Numbered from the stretch's first letter, positions 44,298-54,634 are shown. The stretch is 64,000 nt of DNA from Kiritimatiellota bacterium B12222 (GCA_029719485.1 CP120722.1:2976001-3040000), one strand, 5' to 3'. Notes: a model not told the origin generated them from the sequence alone. A program made the numbers and translations.

Positions 44298-45788
44298 TTA
44301 AGCTGAGGGGTTACGGCAAAGGCTGCGTGAGATTTCGATGTCTTCGCAACGTTCGGTGACGATGAGATCTCTGCCGTCTTTTTGTTCATTGCGTTGTTTA
44401 AAGTCATCGATCACCAGGGCTTCGGCATTTCGGACATACAGACCGCAGGCGGGTAATTGATCGCCTCCATCACGACTCCCGAAGGTGAAGGGTGTGGGAT
44501 ATTCATTGGGGACTTCTGGAACGGGGGCCTCGGGGGCTTGGTCGTAGAAGTCTTTGCTTTTGCGTATGTTGATATTGGCGATATGCAGGTCTTGAATTTT
44601 GCTGTCGGCGTGACCAACCACGTAACAGGGATAGCGGGTGCCATCGGCCAGGACGTTGGTGATGGAAATGCGTTCCATGCGTCCGGGTTTGGTTTCAAGT
44701 CCCAAGGCTTTTTGTTGGCCACTGCGGTCGGTGGCATAGAGATAAAAGGGAGAAAAGAAGTTACGCATGACCAAGTTGCTGATGTTGATATTGCGAACCG
44801 TTCCGCCATCGAGGGCGTTGAGGTTGACCCCTCCCCGATCGCCTACAGTGCTCTCGTCACCATGCATCACCAAATTACTGACGGTGATATCCTCAAAATT
44901 CCCGGCACTGTCGGTACCAATTTTGAATCCGTTGCAGAGTGTTCTGAGGACGCAGTTGGTGACGGTGATGTTGGACATGGTAACACCACGTAAGGTGTTT
45001 TTGAGACAGATGGCATCGTCGGTGCAATGAATGCGACAATTGGCGATGGTGGTGTCGGAGGTGTTGACCAAATCGATACCATCGGAATTGATGACATCGA
45101 AACAGTGTAGGTCAATGCCGTCGATACGCACGCCTTTGCAAGAATCTAAGACCACAGACCACGCGGGGGTATTGCGTAAGTGAAATCCTTCCAGCAACAC
45201 ATTTTGGCATTGATAAAATAGCAAGGTGTCTTGAGGGCGATACAGAGAGAGCAAGTCGCTGGGATGGCTGTTCATCCAGGGAATGACAAAGGCTGGAGAT
45301 TGGGCAGAAATGTAGCCACTACCGGTGATGCCAAAATCGCTGGCTTGATGGGCGGAAAGCAGACGGCGGTTATCGCGGGTCAGACCTTCAGACTCTCGGT
45401 TATTGCCTTTGGCCAAGGTGTAGACCGGCATGGTTTCTCCGGGGAGAAGATCATAATCGGCCATGTCGGGACTTCCCCAAAGACGAGCGCCGGGTTCCAA
45501 ATGTAAGATGACGTTACTGCGAAACTCAATGGGGCCAATGAGATAATCACCTGCAGGAACGACGACGGTCCCTCCCCCATCCTGATGGGCGGTATCCATG
45601 GCGAGTTGAATTCCCACAGAATCGAGAGGCTCGCCTTCCTTTGCGCGGTAAACGGTGGCTTGAGAGCCCTGTTTATACTTCAACCACTTGAATTGAAAGT
45701 TGGTGAGGGTGAGTTTTTCGGCCGCATAGGCGACGCCAGTAGCGCCATAAGCGGTTACATTGTAAGAAGAAGTTTTAGTCATAGCCAT
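44298..45788 (-). CDS. Glycoside hydrolase family 28 (polygalacturonase-like)
   Basis: A 496-residue right-handed beta-helix enzyme. The GH28 active-site blocks are present: NSDGIDLVNTSDTTIANC (D), CTDDAICLKN (DD), GFKIGTDSAGNFEDI (in place of the usual G-x-G-H motif) and a later Arg-rich strand. The N-terminus has the pectate-lyase-3-like start TAYGATGV. It hydrolyses galacturonan or related links in pectin. There is no signal peptide, so it may act inside the cell on oligomers. The catalytic His of the usual motif is not obvious. Confidence 0.85.
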   Translation of the reverse strand: MAMTKTSSYNVTAYGATGVAYAAEKLTLTNFQFKWLKYKQGSQATVYRAKEGEPLDSVGIQLAMDTAHQDGGGTVVVPAGDYLIGPIEFRSNVILHLEPGARLWGSPDMADYDLLPGETMPVYTLAKGNNRESEGLTRDNRRLLSAHQASDFGITGSGYISAQSPAFVIPWMNSHPSDLLSLYRPQDTLLFYQCQNVLLEGFHLRNTPAWSVVLDSCKGVRIDGIDLHCFDVINSDGIDLVNTSDTTIANCRIHCTDDAICLKNTLRGVTMSNITVTNCVLRTLCNGFKIGTDSAGNFEDITVSNLVMHGDESTVGDRGGVNLNALDGGTVRNINISNLVMRNFFSPFYLYATDRSGQQKALGLETKPGRMERISITNVLADGTRYPCYVVGHADSKIQDLHIANINIRKSKDFYDQAPEAPVPEVPNEYPTPFTFGSRDGGDQLPACGLYVRNAEALVIDDFKQRNEQKDGRDLIVTERCEDIEISRSLCRNPSA

Positions 45789-46075
45789 GGTTTTGAAGTG
45801 GGAAAATGCTCATCATCTAAATGACAAGTAAGGATTCTGAAAGTGTACACGGATCTCTAGGAAACGCCCCTAAATAGTCAGCTCAGAACATATGCCATTT
45901 ACAGTTCATCTCATGCGATATTCAACCAGATCGAGCATACAATCATCTGTGATGACTTTTGAACACATGAGCGATGAAAATCTGTAAGCGTTATCACACA
46001 ACAAAAACGAAGAGCTACCGCCCTTCGTTTTGGTTGAGGATGAGCATAAACTCATCCATTCGTTCGCTGATAACC
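45789..46075. other. Intergenic region with terminator
   Basis: Upstream of GH28 and downstream of the first repeat protein. AAAACGAAG (46004-46012) pairs with CTTCGTTTT (46023-46031), and on the minus strand this is followed by T, ending the 46076-48154 gene. GH28 promoter sites lie in 45789-46000 but no operator was recognised. Confidence 0.6.
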
Positions 46076-48154
46076 TTACTTCCGACGACGAAGGGGAATG
46101 ATGGCCAGCAGGCTGATCATGACCAAAGCCCAGGTGGAAGGTTCGGGAATCACCACCACATCGAGACTGTTGATTTCAAAATATGCCTTTTTCCCGTCAC
46201 CGAGTTCGTAGGCATTTTCGGCACCAATGTTCGCAATGTTTGCGGCATTAACGTTGCCACTGATCAGATTGTAAACGCCGTTCATGACAGAGCTATCCAA
46301 GCCTACCAGATTGTTGATGCCAAAATCATCAAAGGTGATGGTTCCGGCGGTGGTGAGGGTATCCGTGATACTGAAGATATAGTTTGCACCCGTGTCAAAG
46401 CTCAGGTCGCCCGTAATGGCACCGTCACCACCGAGGGTCTGGCCAGAAGCCAAGGAGAAGCCACCAACGACGCCGCTGAGATCGAGGGTGGCACCACCGG
46501 CCACTACAATGGAGGAAGAGTTGGCGATGTTATTAGATCCAGCGGTGATCAGTGCGAGGGTACCTTCATTGATGAGGGTGGCGCCCGTGAAGGTATTGGT
46601 CCCCTCGATATTCAGGGTGCCCGCTCCGGTTTTAACCAGGTCTGCACCACTGTTGAATTCACCCACATTTTTCAGGGTGCCGCTTTCCAAAGTGAAGGTG
46701 TCGACTTGGACCGTGCCGCCGGTCATATCCAGGGTACCACCGTGGAGTTTGACGGAAGATGTGATCTCGGGTAGTGCGCTGTTGCCCTCTGCCATGTTAC
46801 CACCGACGGTCAGCGAACCACCGGCAATATCGACCGTGGCGGTAACGTCGGTGCTACCACCGGTTTTGCTGCCCATGGTGAGGTCACCGGTCACCGAAAC
46901 GGCTCCTGTGCCGGAAATGTTCAAGGTGCCATGGGCTTTACCTGAGGTATTTCCATCGCTCAGGTTAGAACCAATGTTATTGCCCAAGGTCATGGTTCCG
47001 GCCGTAAAGCTTCCTCCGGAAACATTCAGAATTCCCAAGGCTGGTTCTGCGCTCGAACTGCTGCGTACTTCGGTTTGTCCCAAAACCACAGCAGTAGCAT
47101 CAATGGTTCCTGCCGCCATGCTCAGGGTGCCAGTGGCTCCCCCAGTGTGGCCACTGCCTGAGTAGGCGTTATGACGCCCGATAAGTACGTCTCCTAAAAG
47201 CGCATCCACGGTTCCGCCAGTAAAGTCTACCTCTCCGCTAAGGTTTTGGTATCCTTGTTGGCTGGAATCATGATAGGCTACCGTCAGATCGGCTCGGCCC
47301 ACACCATCTTTCGCGCGAATGACCACGGAGGGGGTATCACCGCCCGTCAAGGTCTGGAAAACCATTTTACCTGATGCGGTTTGACCGTCATTCTCGAAAA
47401 CTTCAGGAGCCCCTACCATAATGGCATCGACATTCAGGGTATTGTTACGCCCGAGCTCAAGAATATTCATACCGCTACCCGTGCCCCCATCACTGTCGCC
47501 CATGACCAGTTTATCGGCCGTAATGAAATTTGTTCCCGCCCCGGTTGAAGCAAGTTTTAGCGTATTAGAAGTGCGATTCCCCAATCCAACGTAAAAATTG
47601 GCCACATCGGCTGTGAAAGAACCTAACCCAGTAAGGTCCAATTCGGTCGTGCCCAAGTGATTACTCGAGATTTTTGCCAGCAGAACATTATCATTAACCG
47701 CATCTACAACCAGCGAACCGCCACCGGTTATTTTAGCGCGGGTGAAGGTTTGACTAGGGGTTGGGGTTAGATCTCCTACGAATAACACATTACCTGGGGA
47801 AGTGAGGCCACTGCCGTTGAGGGTAAGCGTTTGATCGGTACCAATTTCGACCACCTGCCAGTCTGAAGCGTTGTTGTAACCCGTATTCAAGAAGGATAAA
47901 GAACTTACGGTCACATCTGTATCCACAATGCTGTTGACGGTCGTGGAACCTGTCTTGTCAGTGTTCCCGAAGGAAACGTCCTGCCCTGCTGGGCTCGCAT
48001 TGGTATCCCAATTGCCAGGAGTTGTCCAGTTGTCGTCCCCTCCGGCGCCTGTCCAGAGTGATTGGGCGGAGAGGTTTCCGGTGAGGAAAGCGCCCAAACT
48101 GATCAGAGATAAGGTTTTAGTTACGTGACGAAGATTTAAAGGGTTTTTTTTCAT
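46076..48154 (-). CDS. Autotransporter-type beta-strand-repeat PEP-CTERM protein
   Basis: A 692-residue secreted protein. A signal peptide (SLGAFLTGNLSAQS) is followed by repeated Gly/Thr/Asn-rich beta-helix rungs, with a PATR-type repeat NTFTGATLINEGTLAL at about 525-545 (KTGAGTLNIEGTN precedes it). It ends in the sorting signal IPEPSTWALVMISLLAIIPLRRRK (in parts). It lacks a beta-barrel domain, so the PEP-CTERM/exosortase route anchors it. It is paralogous to the next gene, with an almost identical last 75 residues. Confidence 0.85.
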   Translation of the reverse strand: MKKNPLNLRHVTKTLSLISLGAFLTGNLSAQSLWTGAGGDDNWTTPGNWDTNASPAGQDVSFGNTDKTGSTTVNSIVDTDVTVSSLSFLNTGYNNASDWQVVEIGTDQTLTLNGSGLTSPGNVLFVGDLTPTPSQTFTRAKITGGGSLVVDAVNDNVLLAKISSNHLGTTELDLTGLGSFTADVANFYVGLGNRTSNTLKLASTGAGTNFITADKLVMGDSDGGTGSGMNILELGRNNTLNVDAIMVGAPEVFENDGQTASGKMVFQTLTGGDTPSVVIRAKDGVGRADLTVAYHDSSQQGYQNLSGEVDFTGGTVDALLGDVLIGRHNAYSGSGHTGGATGTLSMAAGTIDATAVVLGQTEVRSSSSAEPALGILNVSGGSFTAGTMTLGNNIGSNLSDGNTSGKAHGTLNISGTGAVSVTGDLTMGSKTGGSTDVTATVDIAGGSLTVGGNMAEGNSALPEITSSVKLHGGTLDMTGGTVQVDTFTLESGTLKNVGEFNSGADLVKTGAGTLNIEGTNTFTGATLINEGTLALITAGSNNIANSSSIVVAGGATLDLSGVVGGFSLASGQTLGGDGAITGDLSFDTGANYIFSITDTLTTAGTITFDDFGINNLVGLDSSVMNGVYNLISGNVNAANIANIGAENAYELGDGKKAYFEINSLDVVVIPEPSTWALVMISLLAIIPLRRRK

Positions 48155-48517
48155 ATATGGGCATCCTTTTAAGGGCTTGCGATATAGTAGGACGAGTTTT
48201 GATAGAGCTATGGATTCTTAATCCAAGGGAATAAAAATTACCAAAACAACATTCATTACATGTAAAATTACGTTTAATACATATATTATTCCTTCAAGGA
48301 TTGACCGATAAATGTAAATTGCCGCCAGTAAATGTAGACCGTTCATCTCTCATGTCATAATCGTCTCCATGAGGAATCACCTGCCCTTTGGAGCAAGCTA
48401 TCAAAAAAAGAATAGAGGTATCGCACCCAAAATGGGGGCAAAACAAAAGCGAAGGGTTTGTGTCCTTCGCTTGGGTTGAGGATGAACATAAACTCATCCA
48501 ATCGTTCGCTAATAACC
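48155..48517. other. Intergenic region between the two repeat-protein genes
   Basis: Contains a terminator at 48447-48472 (AAGCGAAGG with CCTTCGCTT) for the next gene. At 48283-48297 it has the motif ATTATTCCTTCAA, also found at 50149-50163 upstream of the second paralogue, so the two probably share a promoter or operator. No gene is supported. Confidence 0.6.
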
Positions 48518-50050
48518 TTACTTTCGACGACGAAGGGGAATGATGGCCAGGAGGCTGATCATGACCAAAGCCCAGGTGGAAGGTTCAGGGATCACCACCA
48601 CATCGAGACTGTTGATTTCGAAATATGCCTTTTTCCCACCTCCAAGATCTTGAGCGTTCTCTAACCCGATGTTGGCGAGATTCGCGGTATTCACGGTGCC
48701 GCTAATGAGGTTGTACATACCGTTCATCGTCGCGCTATCCAACCCGGCCAGATCGGTTATGCCAAATCCCTCAAAATAGATGCTTCCGGAAGTGGTAAGG
48801 GTATCGTTGAGGCTGAAGGCATAGCTTGAACCCTCTGCGAAGGTTATGTCACCGGTGACCGTGCCGCTTCCACCAAAAATTCCGCCACTTAGCACGGTCA
48901 CATCTGAGGTGATTGAGCCATTCTCGCTGAGTAATAGCGTACCGGCTTCTACAGTGGTCAACCCGGTGTAGCTATTGCTGTCGTCCAAGGTGAGGGTGCC
49001 TGCACCCCGTTTGATCAGTCCACCGTCAATCGCAGCCACGCCACCATGAATCATGTCCTGGGTGACCGTGACATCAAATCCGTTGGTATCGAAAATCGCG
49101 CCGCCTTCTTTAACGTAGGCGGTGGTGTTACCCGCAGAATCACCATCATAAATAAAATTCGTAGACTCAGCCAATGCCTGCAAGGTACCACCGTTAAAAT
49201 TCAGGGAGAATTGGGTGTTGGATCGGCCAATTTTAGTGGTGGCGAGGGTGCCGCCATCTAGGTTCAGAACAGACTTACTGGTATTCTTGTTGACGCCACG
49301 GGCTTGGAGCCCACCAGTACCTACAAGCGTAACCGTCCCGTTGTTTTTGATGGTCAAGGTGTTCGTCTCATTGGCTGATGCTGTGCCACTCGTGTCTCCA
49401 AGGCGAATTCCGCTGCTTCCGTTCCCAGCAGTCATTGAGCCACCATCGACAATAACTTCGATTCCCTGAGTCAGATAATAATTACCTTTGCCGCTACCGC
49501 CGTTTCCTGTCGTGGTAAGCGAGGAAGTCTCATTGACGACTAAAGTTCCAGTGCCGGTATCAGACCCGCTAATAGAAAACCCTTGATAATTCCGAAGCAT
49601 GGTCAGATTGTTTTCGAGCGTCACGGTAACACCGTCATTGACTCTAATGCCTCCTCCGAGGTTCATGGTCGTCGCGCTGCTAGCAGACAGCGAATAGCCA
49701 TCCGTCTCGAAAACCAAGGCTCCCGTAGAGAAATTCCCGGATACGTCGATGTCGTAGGTGCCTGACGTCCCTTGGAAATAAGCATTATTGCCGGTGCTAC
49801 TCGACCAACTCGAGAAAGTGGTTCCGTCACTTGACCAGTTGGCATCGCTGGTGGACCAAATACCACTACCGCCGGTTTGATAATCGCTAACGGTACCACC
49901 GGGAGACCAATAATACTCTTGTGCAAAGGCGGTGGAAGCTGTGACCATGAGACCTAGCAAGAGGCTGACCAGCGTCTTTTCTCGTGTGCTGGTGTGGTTC
50001 TGGGCAGAACGACGTGGATTTAATGAGATGGGGCGCTTGGGGTACTTCAT
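48518..50050 (-). CDS. Beta-strand-repeat PEP-CTERM protein, paralogue of 46076-48154
   Basis: A 510-residue protein. The signal is LVSLLLGLMVTASTAFAQ. A beta-helix with the PATR unit GAGTLTLDDSNSYTGLTTV is followed by the sorting signal IPEPSTWALVMISLLAI, identical to that of its neighbour. The N-terminal part differs from the neighbour, while the 3' segment, including flanking DNA, is almost the same. ATG 50050 is used because the longer frame adds a non-signal extension. Confidence 0.85.
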   Translation of the reverse strand: MKYPKRPISLNPRRSAQNHTSTREKTLVSLLLGLMVTASTAFAQEYYWSPGGTVSDYQTGGSGIWSTSDANWSSDGTTFSSWSSSTGNNAYFQGTSGTYDIDVSGNFSTGALVFETDGYSLSASSATTMNLGGGIRVNDGVTVTLENNLTMLRNYQGFSISGSDTGTGTLVVNETSSLTTTGNGGSGKGNYYLTQGIEVIVDGGSMTAGNGSSGIRLGDTSGTASANETNTLTIKNNGTVTLVGTGGLQARGVNKNTSKSVLNLDGGTLATTKIGRSNTQFSLNFNGGTLQALAESTNFIYDGDSAGNTTAYVKEGGAIFDTNGFDVTVTQDMIHGGVAAIDGGLIKRGAGTLTLDDSNSYTGLTTVEAGTLLLSENGSITSDVTVLSGGIFGGSGTVTGDITFAEGSSYAFSLNDTLTTSGSIYFEGFGITDLAGLDSATMNGMYNLISGTVNTANLANIGLENAQDLGGGKKAYFEINSLDVVVIPEPSTWALVMISLLAIIPLRRRK

Positions 50051-50196
50051 GAATTTTTCTGGGGTTGCTTGTATAAAGACACCTGAATATAAAGGTATAT
50101 AAGCACACAAATCAAAGGTCATCCCATGTGATATGTTTTCTTATACCTATTATATTCCTTCAACACCTTCAGTGTAAAATCTTGGCCCTCTTGGCC

Positions 50197-51477
50197 TTAG
50201 ATCGGAACACAAGGGACACGTTCGCCCCGTAATTTTTGGAGTTGATTCAAGACGTCTTCAAAAGGAAGCTCTTTGGGTGAACGTTTCCGGTCTGCGCATA
50301 AAGCGGCGGCAGTTCCGGCGGCTTCGCCGGTGGCGACGGCATTACCGGTGACCCGATAGCTGGAGTGGGCGTCAAAATCTCCGCTGATACAACGGCCGGC
50401 CATCAACAGGTTCTCACAATCGCGGGCAATCAGGGCGCGGAGGGGAATATCGTAAGGCAAACTTCGGACGTTTTCGGGATTGCTGATAGAGCCCCCTTCC
50501 TTGAGGCTGGGGCTATGTACATCAATGCCGTAGGTACATCGGGCGATGGCATCGGGATGACGAGCACCGCTGATAACATCTTCAAGGGTGATGCGGTATA
50601 GTCCGTGAATGCGGCGGCCTTCGCGAATGCCGATTTGGGCGGCGGTGGAAACGAGCTGGACCTGGTCCCATCCTCCAGGCATGCGCCGCATGGCCTCGAC
50701 CGTGTGGTTGATTTCCCGGCGCGCTTGCAAGGTGGCCTTGGTGAGGTCGGCTGAGGTCAAGGACGAGAATTCGTACTGATGATTGGCCATTAAGGCGCAG
50801 AGCCCATTGGGCAAAGAAAATAAGGAGGGATGGCGGTAGCTGGGTTCGAATCCGCTTTCGCGAAGCATGTCCAGAAAAGCTAGCTTCGGCAGGCAAGAGG
50901 CAGTCCCCTTTCCTTTTTGTTCGCGGATATGTTTGGGAACGCCTGCGAGCAAAGCCATCAGGGATAGCGGTTGGGTTAAGCCATCTTCATCTCGCCCCAA
51001 ATCAAAATCACAACCCGCGCGAGCGGCCAGATCGCCATCGCCCGTGCAGTCGATAAAGCAATGGGCGGAAAGGCTGCGACGGCCTTCTTTGCATTCGAGA
51101 ATGACGTGGGTGATGGAGGCCTCGGTGACCACAGCCTCGGAAATTTTGCTATGCAGCAGGATATCGATCCCTGCGGCCTCGCACATTTCGTCGAGCACGA
51201 TTTTCATGGCTTCGGCGTCGTAGAGATCGCGATGATCCGCTATCGCAGATCGTTGCCGGAGGTGGCTGCGGATTTCGTCCATGATCCCGGGTTTGTTTCC
51301 CGAATCGAGGATAAGCGAAAGCAGGCCGGAAGTCCAAACCCCGCCCAGGGCGTTTTGAGGTTCGATGAGGGCGACGCTGGCACCGGCACGACTGGCGGCG
51401 ATGGCCGCAGCAATGCCAGCAGGTCCTGCACCCCCGACGATGACGTCGTAGTGTGGTTGTTGAGAGGTGGTGGCCAT
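50197..51477 (-). CDS. FAD-dependent oxidoreductase
   Basis: A 426-residue protein with an N-terminal Rossmann motif VIVGGAGPAGIAAAIAASRAGASVALIE and the FAD-binding CFIDCTGDGDLAARAGCDFDLGR (both quoted only in part of a longer domain). AGRCISGDFDAHSSYRVTGNAVATGEAAG near the end matches the FAD_oxidored (PF12831) group. Such enzymes accompany sugar-use clusters in this phylum. There is no signal peptide. It starts six bases after the PEP-CTERM gene 51484-52173 and is probably co-transcribed with it. Confidence 0.85.
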   Translation of the reverse strand: MATTSQQPHYDVIVGGAGPAGIAAAIAASRAGASVALIEPQNALGGVWTSGLLSLILDSGNKPGIMDEIRSHLRQRSAIADHRDLYDAEAMKIVLDEMCEAAGIDILLHSKISEAVVTEASITHVILECKEGRRSLSAHCFIDCTGDGDLAARAGCDFDLGRDEDGLTQPLSLMALLAGVPKHIREQKGKGTASCLPKLAFLDMLRESGFEPSYRHPSLFSLPNGLCALMANHQYEFSSLTSADLTKATLQARREINHTVEAMRRMPGGWDQVQLVSTAAQIGIREGRRIHGLYRITLEDVISGARHPDAIARCTYGIDVHSPSLKEGGSISNPENVRSLPYDIPLRALIARDCENLLMAGRCISGDFDAHSSYRVTGNAVATGEAAGTAAALCADRKRSPKELPFEDVLNQLQKLRGERVPCVPI

Positions 51478-51483
51478 GATGCT

Positions 51484-52173
51484 TTATTTTTTACGACGTG
51501 AGAAACGGCCGCACATGATGAAGCCCAAAACACTCAGCAGTACCAGGCTGGCGGTTCCCGGTTCAGGAATGACCGCGGTGCTGCCGTTGAGGGTGATATT
51601 GGCATAGCGGTAGATATTATTTCCATTGTCATTTTGATCGGAGGGATAGAGACGAAACGTAATTTCGCTTAAGTTATCAAACTGGCTGCCAGTAAAATTC
51701 ACGGTAAAATCCTCACCATAGTTATCAGAGCTGAGGCCTTTAGGAACAGTATAATTAAATGTCGCAAGGTCGGATCCGTAACTGTCTAGATCACTACGGA
51801 CGTTGGCCGTAACCAGGTAATCATTGTCAGCGCTATAGTTCCGCCCCCCTAAATCAAAGACAAGAGTATCGAGGCTGAATTCATTCCCGCTAGTCGCTGT
51901 AATCGTGAATTCGAGGTATTTAGTTATATCCAAGGACTCTGGAACATTTGCGGTAAAAGCGTATGCGGAATTTGTTCCACTGGAGAATCCTGCAGAAAGA
52001 CTACCTTCCCAGGAAAGAACGCCGTCAGTGAGATTGGTATCAAGGGTAGTGGGATTCCCGGTGGCGGTTGTAAACGAGTAACTCGCCAAGACATCCGCCT
52101 GCAAGACAAATGCGGTGAGGGTGTTCAGTACAAAAACAAGGACAGGAAAAGAGAGGGAGTAGCGGTTTTTCAT
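51484..52173 (-). CDS. PEP-CTERM surface protein
   Basis: A 229-residue protein. A signal segment (FPVLVFVLNTLTAFVLQA), a beta-sandwich middle and the C-terminal signal IPEPGTASLVLLSVLGFIMC followed by Arg/Lys. It is first in a likely two-gene operon with the FAD oxidoreductase. It diverges from the LacI gene, only 63 bases away, which is likely to regulate it. Confidence 0.85.
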   Translation of the reverse strand: MKNRYSLSFPVLVFVLNTLTAFVLQADVLASYSFTTATGNPTTLDTNLTDGVLSWEGSLSAGFSSGTNSAYAFTANVPESLDITKYLEFTITATSGNEFSLDTLVFDLGGRNYSADNDYLVTANVRSDLDSYGSDLATFNYTVPKGLSSDNYGEDFTVNFTGSQFDNLSEITFRLYPSDQNDNGNNIYRYANITLNGSTAVIPEPGTASLVLLSVLGFIMCGRFSRRKK

Positions 52174-52235
52174 AATAAGCAGTGTTTGCCAGTAGACTTG
52201 ACTCGGGTCAATCCGCGGATTATGCATATCAATGC

Positions 52236-53291
52236 ATGAAAGATCCCCAAACACCTAAGCCCTCCCCGCGCATGGCGGACATTGCGCAGGCTGCGGGGGT
52301 ACATCAATCTACCGTTTCACGGGCCTTACGTGGGGACCCTGCCCTCCCCAAAACCACGCGGCAACGCGTGAGGGCGTTGGCGGAAGAAATGGGCTATCGT
52401 CCGAATCCTTTGGTATCCGCATTAATTGCTGAACGTAAGCGAGGGCGACCTTCTGGTCATGGATCGGTGTTGGCGGTATTGTCGGCGGGTAAAACTCCGA
52501 CGGACTGGCGGTCAAGCCCTCAAGGATCTTACGCGCACATTTTTCAGTTTATGGAAACACATGCGCATCGGCTGGGGTATCGTTTGGAAGAATTTACCTT
52601 GGCTGATGCAAAGGTTGGACCAGAGCGATTAAAACAGATCTTATTATCGCGAGGAATTAGAGGCATCCTTCTCGCCCCGATGCCGTTTGAAACCCAAGAG
52701 ATTGACTTTGATTTTCGCGAATTTGCGGCGGTGGCCTTGCGTCTCTATTTACAACGTCCCCTGTTGGATCGGGTAACCCCTGATTATTTTTCGGTGATGA
52801 ATACGGCTTTGGAGAAGTTGAAAAGCACTGGACATGGCCGGATAGGATTTTTGTGCAACACTGAAGTAGATGAACGGGTACGGCATCGTTCTTTGGGGGC
52901 ATACTTGGTGAATCGACAGAGTGCCCCTACTCACTTTCGTAAACCCTTGATGTATGAAGAATGGTCTGATGGCGATTTCATTGCCTGGGTACGCAAAGGA
53001 AAACTTGATGCGATTGTGACCTCCATTTATCCGCAGTATCTTCGGGCCCAACAGTGTTTAGAAAAAAACGGATGGACGCTTCCCCGAGACCTCTCTTTGA
53101 TCAGTTTGGATTGTCATGCCCAAACCCACGAAGCGGGGATGGTTCACAATCTGGAACAGGAAGCCATCAGCGCGATTAACTTCCTGGCAAGAAAAGTGGA
53201 GAGTGCTGATTTTGGGGTGCCCGAACAAAGTTGTCGATTGTCTATTCCCGGTCAGTGGCGGGAGGGGGAATTGTTTGCGCCCAGGGGATGA
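52236..53291 (+). CDS. LacI-family transcriptional regulator
   Basis: A 351-residue regulator. The LacI HTH is at the N-terminus: MADIAQAAGVHQSTVSRAL, with a hinge RPNPLVSALIAERK. A periplasmic-binding-protein-like sensor follows. It diverges from the PEP-CTERM/FAD operon, so it probably controls that pair and possibly the nearby GH28 and lyase genes in response to a pectin-derived sugar. ATG 52236 or the internal Met before ADIAQ could be the start. Confidence 0.88.
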   Translation: MKDPQTPKPSPRMADIAQAAGVHQSTVSRALRGDPALPKTTRQRVRALAEEMGYRPNPLVSALIAERKRGRPSGHGSVLAVLSAGKTPTDWRSSPQGSYAHIFQFMETHAHRLGYRLEEFTLADAKVGPERLKQILLSRGIRGILLAPMPFETQEIDFDFREFAAVALRLYLQRPLLDRVTPDYFSVMNTALEKLKSTGHGRIGFLCNTEVDERVRHRSLGAYLVNRQSAPTHFRKPLMYEEWSDGDFIAWVRKGKLDAIVTSIYPQYLRAQQCLEKNGWTLPRDLSLISLDCHAQTHEAGMVHNLEQEAISAINFLARKVESADFGVPEQSCRLSIPGQWREGELFAPRG

Positions 53292-53589
53292 AAGAGTCCT
53301 AGCATAACTTTTGTGTGGTCTAGGGCTTCATGCTTGTTGTTACACCGTCATCCCAGAAGTCGGATTTCTAAGATGCAACCGACAGATTTGATGCAAGAGC
53401 AAACGAATGACTCTGCCTTATTGATTCAGAATAGAACATGCTTCAGACGGAATATAACATTTACAGTACATTGTTCTTTGGGAGCATTCGCTCTTAAATT
53501 GTATCAGCATACCCTATATGGGTTTAGTTTAAGGCTTCACGGGAACCCTAAATTAAAAACTTAAAAACCGAATCAACTGGAGTAAGCAG
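53292..53589. other. Leader of the PEP-CTERM gene
   Basis: An AT-rich gap after lacI, with no gene of support. A GGAG site lies about eight bases upstream of the ATG at 53590. No operator was identified. Confidence 0.4.
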
Positions 53590-54399
53590 ATGAACACATT
53601 TCAAAAAAGTTTTAAACACAAGCTCGCCGCCCTCGGGTTCGTAGGGGCCTTCATGATTTGTAGTACCACTCAAGCTGCAATTGTGACGTCACCTGGAGAG
53701 ACGGTCCTCTTTCAAGAGACTTTTGATGATAACAGCAATAGCTGGTCCAACATAGGGACGACGACCAGCTCAGCCAAAATTGAAGACGGAGTTTTAACAC
53801 CATATACTCCAGGGAATAGCGAAGCCGTGAATTCATCGAAAACCTTTGGCACCGGCATCACACTCGCCAATGGGGACGTTTCGGTTTATTTCACTGCGTC
53901 GATTCAAGATCGGTATAGTCAGAATCGTTTTGGGGTGAATTTGACAGATAGTGATGGGGCACAGGCTGGGTTTGTGATTCATCCTGCTGGTGCGGGCAAC
54001 GGCTATTTCACCTACACGAATGCGAGTGGCGCCAATAACAATCAATGGAATTCTGACATCTCCCCTACCTATATTACCAGTACAGGATTGATCGACTATA
54101 AGCTTACGATCTCTGCGAATGGTCAGGATGGTGGCGGCAAAGACATTTATACCGCAACCTTTCTCCGTAAAGGGTATAACGGTGCGACAGGCGATGACTA
54201 CGGACTTGTGTACACGATGCCTACCGATATGTATTTTGAAGGTGGCGTCGTTGATGCGCTCAATCTTTATGTGAGAAACACATCCACCCCCGTAAAATTT
54301 ACAGAAGTGGTGGTGACGCAAGTTCCGGAGCCAAGCACAGGGCTCCTCATCGGCTTGGCAGGACTGACAATTGCACTAATGTGTCGTCGCAGAAGATAA
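53590..54399 (+). CDS. PEP-CTERM surface protein
   Basis: A 269-residue protein. The signal LAALGFVGAFMICSTTQA is followed by a beta-sandwich region of lectin-like sequence (GETVLFQETFDDNSNSW, NRFGVNLTDSDGAQ) and the terminal VPEPSTGLLIGLAGLTIALM with Arg-rich end. A good GGAG site precedes the ATG. It is a single gene with its own terminator. Confidence 0.87.
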   Translation: MNTFQKSFKHKLAALGFVGAFMICSTTQAAIVTSPGETVLFQETFDDNSNSWSNIGTTTSSAKIEDGVLTPYTPGNSEAVNSSKTFGTGITLANGDVSVYFTASIQDRYSQNRFGVNLTDSDGAQAGFVIHPAGAGNGYFTYTNASGANNNQWNSDISPTYITSTGLIDYKLTISANGQDGGGKDIYTATFLRKGYNGATGDDYGLVYTMPTDMYFEGGVVDALNLYVRNTSTPVKFTEVVVTQVPEPSTGLLIGLAGLTIALMCRRRR

Positions 54400-54420
54400 T
54401 TCATCCTTCTCGTTACTCGA

Positions 54421-54452
54421 ACCACCAAACCCCATTGTGGGTTTGGTGGTTT
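54421..54452 (+). terminator. Terminator of the PEP-CTERM gene 53590-54399
   Basis: A 12-base perfect stem (54421-54432 with 54439-54450) and a 6-base loop, followed by seven T. It ends the preceding gene on the plus strand. Confidence 0.85.
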
Positions 54453-54634
54453 TTTTGTGGCTTCATGGTCATTGACTGCCGATCACATTTGCGGCGAACG
54501 CAGAGAACGGAGTAAGAGTCTCGTTTGGAATATCCGGATAAATGTGTGGGGAGAGGTTCAATCTTTGCGTGGGAAGTGCCGCATCCTGCGGCGGGAAAAC
54601 CGGGCCAGGATGGCCCGCCTCCGGGAGGGCGCGT

